Shown here one piece after another: positions 21,787 through 33,480 of a DNA stretch of 64,000 nucleotides; the first letter of the stretch is position 1, and every line of letters starts with the position of its first letter. The position numbers and the translations under genes were made by a program. This DNA comes from Culex pipiens pallens. Its lineage: Eukaryota > Arthropoda > Insecta > Diptera > Culicidae. The notes under the pieces are model-generated. The model was not told the DNA's origin and did no database searches. It worked only from the letters and a program-made list of their open reading frames with translations. The stretch spans positions 110,062,141 through 110,126,140 of the forward strand of contig NC_068938.1 in NCBI RefSeq assembly GCF_016801865.2, in the 5' to 3' direction.

Positions 21787-22099
21787 CTGTAACAAATGAA
21801 AAAAAGATACATTTATTAGAAACATGTTTCAAAAAGAATTGTTTTTACAAGAAATAAAAAAATCGCATTTCAGGAAAGGATACAAAAAAATATAATCAAA
21901 ATTAACTTTTTTCCAACCTAACAGCTGCTAGAGAGATGGTGCAATTTTCAACCATTTGCAGAGGATAAAGATCTGCATCAGCCGCGGCAGCATCGAATTG
22001 CACATGTTCATTTAATAACAACTAAAGAACCGCTTGAAAGGCCGGCATTTGCTGGATTGCTAGCAGCCACCGACCGGTGTCATAGGTCAAATGTATTGC

Positions 22100-24029
22100 T
22101 AAACTTGACTTTTTTTTTTCTCTCGTAGGTCAACCAATTGCAAGCGTTTTAGCTCGAGACGATTTCCCAGCGAGTTGTGACGAGCATTCCGAGATTGCAG
22201 CGTGTTTTTTTTGTGAAGTTTTCGCATTACTTTTCATCTCTTCTCAAATTCGGTTAATTTTTTGCTCACCTCCGTGTACGCACGAGAGCAAGCAGCAGTC
22301 AAGTGCTCAGTGCTCTATCGTTTTTTCGAAATTTTCCGCCGTAATCTACCGCAATTACCCGCGAGTTTGCTCCTGCAGCATGCCAAAGGCCGGCCGTGGC
22401 CGTGGCAGTTCGAGTGCGGCCTCGAAAAACCCGCGAAGTTCCTCTACCGGCCGTGTGCAAAAAGGTAAACAAACCAACGCCGTGTCGACCGCCATCGCGC
22501 AGGGGAGCGTGAGCGCAGAAGGCATCGACAAAAAGTTACTACATCCCGGATATGTTCCGAGATCACCAGTGCGAACCCGTTCCGGTACTTCCGGTGCCAC
22601 GACCAACACGTCAACATCCGCCAACATTCCCATCAGGAACGAGTTCCAGATGCTGAGTGACGACGAAGAAAACAACAACAACACCGACGGTAGCAGTTCC
22701 ACCGACGACGACGAATACGATGGACGTGCACGGAAGAAAGTGTCGACGTCAAAAACGAACAATTCTCCAAAGGAACGTAGACAACCTCCAATCTATGTTT
22801 TGGACACGTTGGCGGACGATATTGACGAGTTGCTGGAAGGCCTCGGATATTGTCTGAAAGTCGGTAAGTCGTCAGTGCAAGTCTACACATTTGACAGCAA
22901 GAACTTCGACCTGGTTGTGGAGAAATTGAAGAGCAAAAACTTCAAGTTCTACACATTTGACCCCGTGCAGAAGACAGCCGTTAAGGTTGTCTTGCAGGGG
23001 TACCAAGACCGCCCGATCTCCGACCTCAAGAAGGACCTCTCGGGTGCTGGAATAACGCCGCGTGACATAAAAGTCCTCTCGCGGAAGACAACGGTCACAG
23101 GTACACACACACTGTACCTGTTGTACTTCGACCGCGGCACCGTCAAAATACAAGACCTGCGGCGGACTAAGGCGTTGGACGGTTTTTGGGTAAACTGGCG
23201 GTTCTACTCAAAAAACCCGACGGACGCAGCGCAATGCCACCGTTGCCAGAAATTTGGCCACGGCTCGCGGAACTGCAACCTCCCGCCCCGCTGCGTGAAG
23301 TGCGGTGAAACACACCTCTCGGAGGCGTGTGCACTGCCGCGCAAGGCGGAATTGGGGGACGAGGCAGCACAAACCAAGGCGCGCATCAAGTGCGCCAACT
23401 GTGGAGGTAACCATACCAGCAACTACCGTGGATGCAGCGCACGGAAAACCTACCTCGAGGAGCAGGAAAAGAGGAAGAAGAAAGCAGCAGCGTCCCACCC
23501 TCCTCAGCGAAGTACGAGCGTAACCGTGCCGGCTGCTGGGCAGCGTACGGTTCCCGCGGACAACTCAGCATTCCCTCCTGGCTGGGGGCGATCGTTTGCC
23601 AGCGTGGTTGCTGCCGGTAGCGGCAATGCGGCCCAGCAAGAAGTCACCGGGGAAGATCTCTTTACCCTGCCGGAGTTCTTTGCTCTCGCGGGGGAGATGA
23701 TGACGCGGTTCCGGACTTGCCGTAACAAGGCGGAGCAATTCCTGGCCCTTGGGGAGCTGATGATCAAGCACATCTACAAATGATTAAATACTGTGATTTA
23801 GTTATAAGCTTTTTCTCTTTCTTTCCCCTTTCCTTTGCAATTTTAGCAAGTTTTTTTTTTAATTTTTCTTGCTCTTGTTAGTTCCTTAGTTATAGAAATA
23901 ATTGTTCCAAAATGGATTATGATGCAACACACAGCTGAAAGGAACTCCAAAACTCTGTTATGAATTGCAAAAGAACTGATTGTATCTTGATTATTCACCA
24001 ATAAAACCGAATTAATTAATTAATTAATT
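22100..24029 (+). mobile_element. Second ORF1-only LINE-type retrotransposon
   Basis: The intact ORF1 (22380-23783) is followed by a roughly 230-bp 3' UTR ending AATAAAACCG and a run of AATT repeats (24010-24029), a typical simple-repeat LINE tail. No ORF2 follows. The 5' boundary near 22100 is approximate and I found no target-site duplication. It lies antisense to mol between the 25.2 and 21.8 kb exons. Confidence 0.7.
22380..23783 (+). CDS. Retrotransposon ORF1 (gag-like) with three zinc knuckles
   Basis: A 467-residue RNA-binding ORF1 of jockey-like type. The N-terminus is basic and Ser-rich, followed by an acidic NEFQMLSDDEE stretch aligned with NKFSPLAEE of the first ORF1, then a PRE_C2HC-like region (KVVLQGYQDRPI). 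Three CCHC knuckles follow: C286/C289/H294/C299, C305/C308/H312/C317 and C338/C341/H345/C352. A Lys-rich segment and FPPGWGRSFASVV come next, then a C-terminal end (LPEFFALAGEMM, then CRNKAEQF) similar in spacing to the first ORF1. There is no WW domain here. Frame intact from ATG to TGA. I infer an element mobilised in trans. Confidence 0.87.
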   Translation: MPKAGRGRGSSSAASKNPRSSSTGRVQKGKQTNAVSTAIAQGSVSAEGIDKKLLHPGYVPRSPVRTRSGTSGATTNTSTSANIPIRNEFQMLSDDEENNNNTDGSSSTDDDEYDGRARKKVSTSKTNNSPKERRQPPIYVLDTLADDIDELLEGLGYCLKVGKSSVQVYTFDSKNFDLVVEKLKSKNFKFYTFDPVQKTAVKVVLQGYQDRPISDLKKDLSGAGITPRDIKVLSRKTTVTGTHTLYLLYFDRGTVKIQDLRRTKALDGFWVNWRFYSKNPTDAAQCHRCQKFGHGSRNCNLPPRCVKCGETHLSEACALPRKAELGDEAAQTKARIKCANCGGNHTSNYRGCSARKTYLEEQEKRKKKAAASHPPQRSTSVTVPAAGQRTVPADNSAFPPGWGRSFASVVAAGSGNAAQQEVTGEDLFTLPEFFALAGEMMTRFRTCRNKAEQFLALGELMIKHIYK

Positions 24030-24681
24030 TTTTGCTATTTTTTTGTATTTATTTTTAATTGTGGTGAAACATTGTTCCAGCTGTCTAAAGCATATAAAAA
24101 TGCTTTGTGAATAAAAGTAAATCTTTATCTTTGGAAGAGATGTTCCGAACGATTTTGTGTCTTGGGCAATGTTGTTAATTTTTAGTGTTGTTTATTCTTT
24201 GACAAAAACAGCAAATTATCGTATGAAATAGATAATAACTTATCAAAAAATCAAATTGCAAATATTATTTCGCGGCTTAAGGGAACACAGTAACCAAGGA
24301 AGTTGTTGTCTTTTTATTCCAAAATTGTTGAACTTACGGACCCAATCCTGAAAAAACTTCATTATAAAAAAATGAAATTTTTTGTTGTAAATCTCTATAA
24401 CTCTATAATAACAGTTTAGGGGATGAATAAAAAACTATATCTATAGTTCCTGTAGTTTTGAATACATATACAAAAATGTTTGTAACAAAAACCTGGGTGC
24501 AAAAGCTCTGGTTGATGCGCACCGTTGAAAATCGTGAAAATGTTATATTTTTGCATGAAAATTTTCTACATAATTTGTTACAGTTAGTCACGGATCGTTC
24601 TGATAATTTGGTGATCGATTCTGCATGCAAAAAAAAGACCGATGGCCGAAATTTGAGTCACATCCACGCAGGGAATTTATT

Positions 24682-25137
24682 CCCGAGCAGGGGTAAATAA
24701 CACGGGAATACCAAATTTTGGTATTACTTGGGCAAATAACAGCGACCAAAATGTGCCCTTGGTTGCCCAGTAATAGATGGTAAAATACCATGAAATCATA
24801 CCAAAAGCTTGTATGTGGAAGGGCACAACAATACCAAACCATGTTATTCCAAAGGTAAAATAATACCACAAAATAAAATCATTTCAATACCAAGTTGAGG
24901 TCTTCTGGATTTTTGAACATTGCTTGAATACCAAAACTTGGTATTGTCATGGTTTTAATTTTAGGTATTCCCGCGCCCTTGGAAAATCATATTTTGGTAT
25001 TCCTGTGGTCTTCCACAAACATGATATTGGTATGATTTCATGGTATTTTACCATCTATTACTGGGCAACCAAGAGCACATTTTGGTCGCTGGTATTTGCA
25101 CAAGTAATACCAAAATTTGCTATTTTCATACCATTTT
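24682..25137 (+). mobile_element. Family F element, left part, with ATACCA-rich interior
   Basis: It begins CCCGAGCAGGGGTAAATAAC. The body is full of ATACCAAA/TTTGGTAT motifs. No matching right end before the exon at 25205. The preceding stretch 24030-24681 has no recognisable gene. Confidence 0.6.
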
Positions 25138-25204
25138 TAGTGCAGCAGTTGCAGTTAGTGAAAAAAACGTAAATGATCCATATGCAACACCCAAATCTAC
25201 TCAC

Positions 25205-25296
25205 CTGATGATTCCATGTTGTTTTTAGTGATATTCTTCACCACACCGAATGCATTTGTCATTGATGAACGGCTGTACTTGAAGTTCTTGAAGCTT
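25205..25296 (-). CDS. Upstream spliced exon, probably 5' exon of mol
   Basis: A clean exon on the minus strand: TTATTTTTCAG acceptor, 92 bases open in one frame, then TCAG/GTGAGT donor. The frame reads SFKNFKYSRSSMTNAFG, then VVKNITKNNMESS, with ATG codons at 25262 and further in. It ends in phase 1, matching the next exon at 21786. The two exons are either an N-terminal extension of mol, a 5' UTR with an upstream ORF, or part of an unrecognised gene on the same strand. Confidence 0.55.
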
Positions 25297-25559
25297 CTGA
25301 AAAATAACAAGATTGAAAAATAAGTATTATTAAAATGAAACTGGATTGAAATTCACCAAAATTCAATAATCTGTTGATTGACTCATTTTTCAAAGTATTT
25401 GGTTATCCCAACTTAGAGAAATTTCAACGTTTTTGAAAAAAATATTAGTGGGTATATCACAAAAAAAAATTAAATCAGCTTTAACATTTTTGGGTTTCAA
25501 GTCATTTTAGCGCAAAATTAATTATCTCGTGAAAAATTTTAAAAAAAATCCATAGTTTC

Positions 25560-26946
25560 AGAGAAAACTGATGAAACCTTTCAATACCAAAATAATACCA
25601 AAATGTGGCATCCTGACTTAGAAATTTTTCCACAATGTCAAGTCATTTCTGTAGGGGGTATATCAAAAATGTTTAAAATCAAGTTTGAAATTTCCGGTTT
25701 TCAATGAAAGCATTCGCTTTGAGACATCATTTTAGCGCAAAATTAATTATTTTGTCAAAATTGGTCAAAATTTTTCCATAGTTTCAGAGGAAATTGATAA
25801 AACACCTTAATACCAAAATAATACCAAAATGTGCCATCCTGACTTAGAAAATTTTCCACAATTTCAAGTCATTTCTGTAGGGGGTATATCAAAAATGTTT
25901 AAAATCAAGTTTGAAATTTCCGGTTTTCAATGAAAGAATTCGCTTTGAGACCTCGTTTTAGCGCAAAATTAATTATTTTGTCAAAATTGGTCAAAATTTT
26001 CCCATAGTTTCAGAGGAATTCGATAAAACACTTTAATACCAAAATAATACCAAAATGTGCCATCCTGACTTAGAAAATTTTCCACAATTTCAAGTAATTT
26101 CTGTAGGGGGTATATCAAAAATGTTTAAAATCAAGTTTGAAATTTCCGGTTTTCAATAAAAGCATTCGCTTTGAGACATCATTTTAGCGCAAAATTAATT
26201 ATTTTGTCAAAATTGGTCAAATTTTTTCCATAGTTTCAGAGGAAATTGATAAAACACCTTAATACCAAAATAATACCAAAATGTGCCATCCTGACTTAGA
26301 AAATTTTCCACAATTTCAAGTCATTTCTGTAGGGGGTATATCAAAAATGTTTAAAATCAAGTTTGAAATTTCCGGTTTTCAATGAAAGCATTCGCTTTGA
26401 GACATCATTTTAGCGCAAAATTAATTATTTTGTCAAAATTGGTCAAAATTTTCCCATAGTTTCAGAGGAATTTGGTAAAACACTTTAATACCAAAATAAT
26501 ACCAAAATGTGGTGTTCGACCATTGACAAATTCTGCAATTTTGCAATATCAAAACAATACCTTAAATTGGTATAATACCACATTTTGCTCTTGCATAATC
26601 CTTAAGACAAATTTTTAAGGGTCCAGGAATACCAAAATTTGGTATTGATACCAGAGAAAGGTATTATTACGCATTTCCCTTGTTATTTACCCATGCTCGG
26701 GTAGTTTCAGAGGAATTTGGTAAAACACTTTAATACCAAAATAATACCAAAATGTGGTGTTCGACCATTGACAAATTCTGCAATTTTGCAATATCAAAAC
26801 AATACCTTAAATTGGTATAATACCACATTTTGCTCTTGCATAATCCTTAAGACAAATTTTTAAGGGTCCAGGAATACCAAAATTTGGTATTGATACCAGA
26901 GAAAGGTATTATTACGCATTTCCCTTGTTATTTACCCATGCTCGGG
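25560..26946 (+). repeat. Tandem 226-bp repeats within family F, with right terminus
   Basis: AATACCAAAATAATACCAAA starts at 25583, 25809, 26035, 26261 and 26487, an exact 226-bp period. The array ends in a family F right terminus (TTATTTACCCATGCTCGGG) that is itself duplicated. Confidence 0.85.
26457..26946 (+). repeat. Recent 245-bp tandem duplication
   Basis: 26457-26701 and 26702-26946 read as the same 245 bases without a difference that I can see. Each copy includes the terminal CATGCTCGGG. Confidence 0.85.
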
Positions 26947-27156
26947 TTGGGAACTCCCTCAATTGAACAACTAGATGCAAGTTAACTTTTACACATAACA
27001 TAACTGAACAATATCTTTGCCTCACAGTAAAAAATTAAAAATCAATTTATTTACATATTCTCAAAGTGTCCGGTTTTTCTCAATCAAAATGAAAATTCAA
27101 ATCGGAAAACGGAATGCATTATTGGATTCTTTGGAAAATTTCACACTAAAAACATT

Positions 27157-27197
27157 ACTTAATCCACCGAAAGGTGGTTGATGCCTTCCTCAAATTG
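27157..27197 (+). repeat. Solo left terminus of family A
   Basis: TTACTTAATCCACC, GGTGGTTG and GCCTTCCTCA are present, with no family A body following. Confidence 0.55.
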
Positions 27198-28217
27198 AAG
27201 GGGGCTAGCTCATTTTCCCGAATGACATTTCCCCGAATGCCATTCCCCCGAAAATCATTTCCCCTAATTGGGTCCTAAAATGGAGCTTAGATTGCTGATA
27301 TTATTGTTTACAGCGATAAAGCTTATTTTTCTGAGTACAATGACCCTTTGTACGACCTCAAAGAGTTTAAAATGGATTTTTAAATCAATTTTGAAAAATT
27401 AACCTCGCGGTCCTTCTTGACAGAAAAGCTCCTACTTGACAGCTCGTTCCAAGGGGACCATAGTTGATCCATCGAAAAAATGTCGTATTGTCAAAAAAAA
27501 AAATGCATTAAAATGAAAAAAAGTGATCAGAAATCGTGTTTTTTACCGTTGTACATAAAAATTGGCATAGGGCTTTAGTACCCAATTGGCCACATCCCCG
27601 AATACCACTTCCCCTAATCAGCCACATCCCCGAATGCCATTTCCCCGAATATCATTTCCCGAATGCCATTTCCCCTAATCGGCCATTTCCCCGAATGCCT
27701 TTTCCCCGAAGTGACACTTACGCCAATTGCCGTTTATTTAAAATTTAATTTTCCGGAATTTTCATATCCCCTAATCATCATTTTCGCTAAAGCCTTTTTC
27801 CTTGACTAACAGTTATTTTCTTTCTCAATTTTACCGAACAAACAGCTTTTTCAGGTATGCTGTTGATTAAATGTTGTAAATTGGGTAGTAAAGCCCTTTG
27901 CAAATTTTTATGAACAACGGTAAGAAACGTGTACACGATTAAAAACCATTTCTGATAACGTTTTTTTTTATTTTTTATGCAAAAAAAGTTATTGACAAGA
28001 CAAAATTTTTTCGTTGGATCAACTATGGTCCCCTTGGAACAAGCTGTCGAGTAGGAGCTTTTCTGCCAAGAAGGGCCGTGAAGTGAATTTTAAAAAAATG
28101 AATTAAAAATCAATTTCAAATCCTTTGCGGTCGATCAAAGGGTCATTGTACTCAGAAAAATAAGCTTTATCGTTGTGAACAATAATATCACAAATTTAAG
28201 CTTAATTTTAGGACCCA

Positions 28218-28668
28218 TCGGATAATCGAGGCTTCGGATTTTTGAGTCTGGACTGTAACAGACTCAATTATCCGAAGCCTTGATTATCCGAAGTTTCGAT
28301 TATCCGAAATTTGATAATCCGAAGGTTTGTATGGTACTTCGGATAATCGAATCACGATCAAAAATTTTTTTTTCGTTTTTTTTTTCTTTTTCTTGTTTTA
28401 AACATCAAATTTGAGTTCTGCAACCCCATTTTAGTCAAATTTGAATAGTTAAATGCATTTTTTCAATATTTCAACACCGCCATATTGGCCGCCATCTTGG
28501 ATTTAAAAGTTTTAAATCACTTTAACGTAGTTTAGGGGTCATACTTAAGCTCGACAATAAAAAATTAGGCATCGAAAACTTTTTTTTTCGTGATTCGATT
28601 ATCCGAAGTTTCGATTATCCGAAGTGAAATTTTTCCGAGGCCTTCGGATAATCGAGTCTGGACTGTAC
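28218..28668. mobile_element. pogo-like MITE copies, one partial end plus one near-complete
   Basis: A right end (GAGTCTGGACTG) at 28246-28257 abuts a left end starting CAGACTCAATTATCCG. The second copy ends GAGTCTGGACTG at 28668. Same family as 5160-5687. Confidence 0.65.
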
Positions 28669-28679
28669 TAGATTTTTTT

Positions 28680-29090
28680 TGTTCAATTAACATTTGTATT
28701 CAACCGCATAATTAGATGTTGTTTTTGAGAAATTTGCAAGGAAATTTGTCTTTTTTCGAATTTTGTTCAAGAACCCAAAAATCGAACAAATAGGTACATA
28801 AGGCTGGTACAAATTTTATTTAAAGTTTTTGTTGATTATACTTTTTGCCAAATCCCAAACCAGCAATGTGAATAAAATGATCAGTGTGAACGGGGTTCTG
28901 TACTACGAAAATCGCACGGTATGTTTTTTGAATCATAAAAAATAACAAAACTTCTATTGCATTATTATTATCATGTCTATAAGAAAAAAGTATTTGTTTT
29001 GAGAATATATATATAAAAAAGTCTGTAACAATATTCATTGTATTTGAATGAATAGTACCAAACCTTTCAACACCCCTTCCCCCCTAAAAT
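28680..29090. other. AT-rich interior of the 27.2-29.5 kb foldback
   Basis: No gene or further repeat recognised. Confidence 0.35.
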
Positions 29091-29564
29091 GCTACGTCTG
29101 TTCTGAATGAAGCCAAAAAGAAAGTTGATCATTCAAGGCCAATACGAACCTTTCAAGAAATATTATATGTAGTTTGATGTGATAAAAATTTCCATCACCG
29201 GGCATTTCCGCTTGACCGCGTTTGGGGAAATGGCATTCAAGGAAATGACTATTCAGGGATATGACTAATCGGGTAAGTGGCATTCGGGATTGTTGCTCAT
29301 TCGGGAAAATGGCATTCGGGGATGTGGACGATTAGGGGAAATGGGAAATTCGGGTAAATGGAATTCGGGGATGTGGACGATTAGGGGAAATGGGAAATTC
29401 GGGTAAATGGAATTTGGGAAAATGACTATTAGGGGAAGTGTCTTTTCGAGGAAGTGGCATTCGGGGAAATGTCCCTTCGGTAATATGGGTTTCGGGGAAA
29501 TGTCATAGATTCAATTGATGTAGTCTATTTTTGTTAAAATAAAAATTTCCAATGCACGAAAATG

Positions 29565-30152
29565 TTCTCTAAACATAACTTCAAATACTCATAACTATCG
29601 ATACGGTTGTCAGATCTTTTGGACTTTTTGGAAGGGTCTTTTGATTACGCATCCATCCATCCACGTCTTTTGATCCGTACATCATTTTCACCAAAATATC
29701 TGAGATCTTCATTAAAGTGTATAATTAACACTAAGTGGTCATAATTTTTGATAGGGTTGTCAGATTTGTTGGAAGTCGTTTCAATACCTTTCTAAAAATG
29801 TATAACCAAACGGCAATTTACACCCTTTTTAAATCCTTCGGAACTTAACCAAAAAGGTTTTTTTTTGCAACACTGTTTAAGTACTAGATAATACTTTCTG
29901 ATAGATAGAGGCTTATGGGAACACAAGACGGATGAGACCAATGAGACCAAAAAAGTTAAAATCCATTCAGCCAGTCCGGAGATAATCGAGTGACAATTTT
30001 TTTTCCACATACCTACACACCCACACAGACATTTGCTCAGAACTTGATTCTGAGTCGATATGAATATGTGAATGTGGGTCTAGGAGGGCAAACTAAGAAG
30101 TTCATTTTCGAGTGATTTTATAGTCTTTACTCAGTAAAGTGAGGAAGGTAAA
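29565..30152 (+). mobile_element. Family A element, short copy
   Basis: It contains one to two degenerate units (GGTTGTCAGATCTTTTGGAC), the GAGACCAA and CAGACATTTGCTCAGAA blocks and the right end AGTGAGGAAGGTA. The left terminus is not seen. Confidence 0.65.
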
Positions 30153-30349
30153 CAGTTAACTTAAATTCCTAAGGTACAAGTGTTTTAAGTGTTAATCAAA
30201 CATAATTCAAACTTATCTTCAGATTTATAGACATTTTCAGTTGATCAGGTTTCATAGTAAACCTTATAAATTTCTGTTTCTTTTTTTTTACAAAATTGAT
30301 TTTGTTGGCAACAAAAATTGATATTTATATAAAGTAAATCTTTCCCTGT

Positions 30350-30626
30350 TCCTGAGGGGAACACCCGTGAAGAGTATCGGGGCCGGCATTTACAAAGCGG
30401 ATTCAGTGACAGTTTATTAATCAACTTAATGTTAACATTCCATAGGTTGTCTTCCTAAGGTGTCTTGATAAGGTCCAGTTTGTGACGATACACTACCTTC
30501 CCTTTACTAAGCAATCGAATCCAGAAGGGAAAAGATCACCAGTTGTGTTGGTCCGAGCCGGGATTTGAACCCCGATCTACCGCTTACGAGGCGGAAGCGT
30601 TACCACTGGGCTACGTGACTCGGTCA
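30350..30626 (-). mobile_element. tRNA-derived SINE (Thr-like head)
   Basis: The minus strand of 30550-30625 folds as a tRNA: GTCACGTAGCCCAGTGGTAA supplies the A box and GGGTTCAAATCCC the B box, with anticodon loop CTCGTAA (CGT). The body extends to about 30350. Copies interrupted or truncated occur at 46701 and 48155. Confidence 0.7.
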
Positions 30627-30807
30627 ATGTAGATTCTGTAAAATGTGATCCGTTCTCAGAATCCTCTCTGTGGTAAACACAACGCTTTAATTTTAGTAAT
30701 ACATTTTAGGATATACTGCAATTATTAATAATGACAAGAAAAGTGCTTGGGGGGTAATCCAATCACAAGACTTGCCAGCATGCTTTCATCGGACTGGCTT
30801 GCGATAT

Positions 30808-30833
30808 ATTAGATTAGATTAGATTAGATTAGT
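30808..30833 (+). repeat. AGATT microsatellite
   Basis: Five copies of AGATT. The following 30834-31290 holds no recognisable gene. Confidence 0.7.
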
Positions 30834-31289
30834 TTTACGGTTATTTATGAATTTTAAATCAAATAAGGACATGTTAATCTTTTTACCAATTAAAATTTTG
30901 GGATCATTTACGGATCATTAAAAAACATAGTTTACGAAAAAAAAATCATATATTCATAGATTCTTAACTGTATAGTAGGGTGAAAAAAATGACCCTCTGC
31001 TCCACAAGCGGCAAACGGTTGTTTAGGTTATTTTAAGCTTATGTGCAAATTTTGAGCAAAATTGGATGAGATTAACCCATTGATACCCTAGCCTAAAGTT
31101 GGTGAAAAAAATGTTTTTCATACAAAAATGACTTTTTTTAAATCGCTAATAACTTTTCAGGATCGAGTTTTACAGCTTTGGTACAAATTTGTAGAGCATT
31201 AAATTTCCAATGAGAATCTCACTTTAGGGAATATTTGGATTAAAGTACACCCAGAACTGGGCATCGACATACGAGAGGATAAAGAGCTC

Positions 31290-31570
31290 GGTTCGGTAGA
31301 AAAATGGTACTGTGTGCGGACGGAGAGGATAAATCCCGAAATTACCGAGAGTACTTTACTCATGGGTTCATTTTCCAAAAAAGTTCATCCATAAAAAAAA
31401 GTACCGGAACCGAGACTCGAACCCAAGACCTTCGGCTTATTGAACCGTGCCTTTGCCGTATGGACCACCATGGTTCGGTGACTGAGTGGCGGTCATTTGT
31501 CCATATAAGCCACTCAATAGGATGAACTGTTTCAATGAACGAATGAACACGCGAGAGGTCTTTACTCACG
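31290..31570 (-). mobile_element. tRNA-derived SINE-like element
   Basis: On the minus strand GGTCTTGGGTTCGAGTCTCG (B box) and ACCATGGTGGTCCATACGGC (A-box region) form a tRNA-like head at about 31398-31480. The outer limits are approximate. Confidence 0.5.
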
Positions 31571-31970
31571 CAAAATAGTAGGTACTTTCCTCACGTTTCT
31601 TTTCGGGAGGACTATCCCCTCGATCTTTAACTTTGGGTGTAGTGCACCGTGCAGACCAAACCGTAAGAAAATTAGGGTTTCTATACATTTTTTCAATTTT
31701 TTCCATACAAACCTTCGAGTATCAATGGGTAAATGTTGACCGATTTTGCTCATATTTGTCCCAGAGTCCTAAAATAGCTCAAGGAAAAATATTCAGCTTG
31801 TGGAGCGGGGTGTTGAGAAAGGTCCCATATTCTGGGCACCCTACTGTAATGATGTAAAAAGCATTTGTGATAGTTTTGTTTCGAAATTTCGAAAAAATAA
31901 GCTTGAAATTATTATTTTGTGATTCATTGTTACATTTATCAATCTTCTATATAAAATATAATCTATATAT

Positions 31971-32633
31971 TAGGGTGGGTACGTTTTTCAAAAAGTTCTC
32001 GGATCAAGTTTTAGTATGGTTCCCCTTGTAGGGCATGCCCATAGGGACTTTCATGCCAAATATCAGCTCATTTGGTTGTAAACTGGCTGCGCGCATCAGG
32101 GTTAAAGTTTACATGGGAATTACTATGGGAAATTGGAACTTTTTGTTCAAACGCTCCTACAGGTCTGGGAAAATCACGCGCCAACTTCTGGTATGGTCAG
32201 GCCTAAGGAGAATGGTCTGGAGAACACTTTTCCCGAAGAGAGCATATGGATTCGTTGTCTCTAGACCTGGCGCATTGGCAAACAATCCGATGTCTCCGGA
32301 ATCAACGGTTTTCCCAGAAAAAGCATAACATTTTCCTTAGCATGCTATGAAAGCTTGATGCACACGGCGACGCCATACGTCAGGCAGCTACCACGTGGGT
32401 GAGAAACGGCTGGAATATTCAATTGCAAACCTTCTTTTAACTGGAAAATGATCATTTCGAGCGATCCTGATATTATTTAGTCGAATTCAGAATCTTTGCA
32501 TAGCAAAGATGCGCGCAGCCAGTTTACAACCAAATGAGCTGATATTTGGCATGAAAGTCCCTATGGGCATGCCATACAAGGGGAACCATACTAAAACTTG
32601 ATCCGAGAACTTTTTGAAAAACGTACCCACCAT
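31971..32633. mobile_element. Element with about 125-bp inverted arms
   Basis: TAGGGTGGGTACGTTTTTC at the left is the near-complement of GAAAAACGTACCCACCATA at the right. The arms extend through the ATTTGGTTGTAAACTGGCTG block. The centre has no intact gene. Confidence 0.75.
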
Positions 32634-32654
32634 ACTATATATATATAAAAACAA

Positions 32655-33140
32655 GCTAACCCCGACAAACTTCGTCTTGTCATTATTTTACTTCTTCAAT
32701 CTGCAGATCTTCCGGAATCGGTTCAAGAGTGGCCAAAGTTTTCATTTTTAGCGTAAGAACCTTCCTTGGGCTTATACGAACCCAACGCAGCAAAGAGCGC
32801 TCCGATCCGACTTTCCGTTTTCAACTGATTCGCGTTCGAACAAAACCGTCGAAATTTTTTATATATATAGATTTTGACGGTTTTGTTCGAACGCGAATCA
32901 ATTTAACACGGAACGTCGGATCGAGGTGCTTTTTGTTGCGTTGGGTTCGTAAAAGTCCAAGGAAGGTTCTTACGCCAAAAAGTTACAACTTTGGCCACTC
33001 TGGAACCGATTCCGGAAAATCTGCAGATTGTATGGGAATAGTTACGTAAAATCAAATTTTGATCACAGGAGGCTGAATAAGCAAACAAGCAAGAAACGTC
33101 AGGAAACCAAAAAAAGGCAGAACGAAGTTTGCCGGGTAAG
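32655..33140. mobile_element. Foldback element with short loop
   Basis: Arms centred near 32865 (GACGGTTTTGTTCGAACGCG and its complement on either side of an AT loop) extend outward to the GCAGAT blocks at about 32702 and 33022, and less perfectly to CAAACTTCGT at about 32660 and 33123. Confidence 0.7.
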
Positions 33141-33187
33141 GCTTGTATCAAATAAAAAATTAAATAGAAATTAATTTAAATTGAATG

Positions 33188-33480
33188 CTAAATTAAAATT
33201 AGCAAAATAAGCTCTTTTACCGAATCATCTGAACTTGAAGGTTCCTTGAAGCAAAACTTTAGCCCACACTTATGCAAAGAAGCCGTAACGATCCGTGAAG
33301 CGCAGAATTCAATGTCAGTGACCCTTGCGTAAGAGATCACCGCATGTTTTGCTGTGTCCGATCGGCTGCTGCTGCTGGCCTCAGGCGATACCATTTTGGT
33401 TGTTTGTATATATTTCTGCGCCCACTGGCGACTGTTTTGATCCGGAGGACATGCCCGTTCAGCAAGGAAATTACTTGTTT
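33188..33480 (-). other. Open frame of unknown status
   Basis: The minus strand is open with varied composition (RACPPDQNSRQWAQKYIQTT, then DTAKHAVISYARVTDIEFC) and a possible donor at GATTCG/GTAAAA. I recognise no family. It could be a lone exon or transposon debris. Confidence 0.25.

Larger units (their letters stand above)
27205..29503. mobile_element. Foldback element with TTTCCCCGAATGCCA minisatellite arms
   Basis: TTTCCCCGAATGCCA-type units occur in one orientation at 27205-27270 and 27590-27710 and in the opposite orientation at 29220-29503. An additional inverted block pairs 27271-27480 with 27990-28214. A pogo-like MITE is nested at 28218-28668. Ends approximate. Confidence 0.65.

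Noticed and set aside
25583..26700. CRISPR-like array from regular 226-bp spacing
   Set aside because: The units are long, AT-rich and contiguous without unique spacers, in animal DNA; it is an ordinary tandem repeat.
30808..30833. Telomere-like repeat
   Set aside because: The unit AGATT is not the insect TTAGG repeat and has only five copies; a plain microsatellite.
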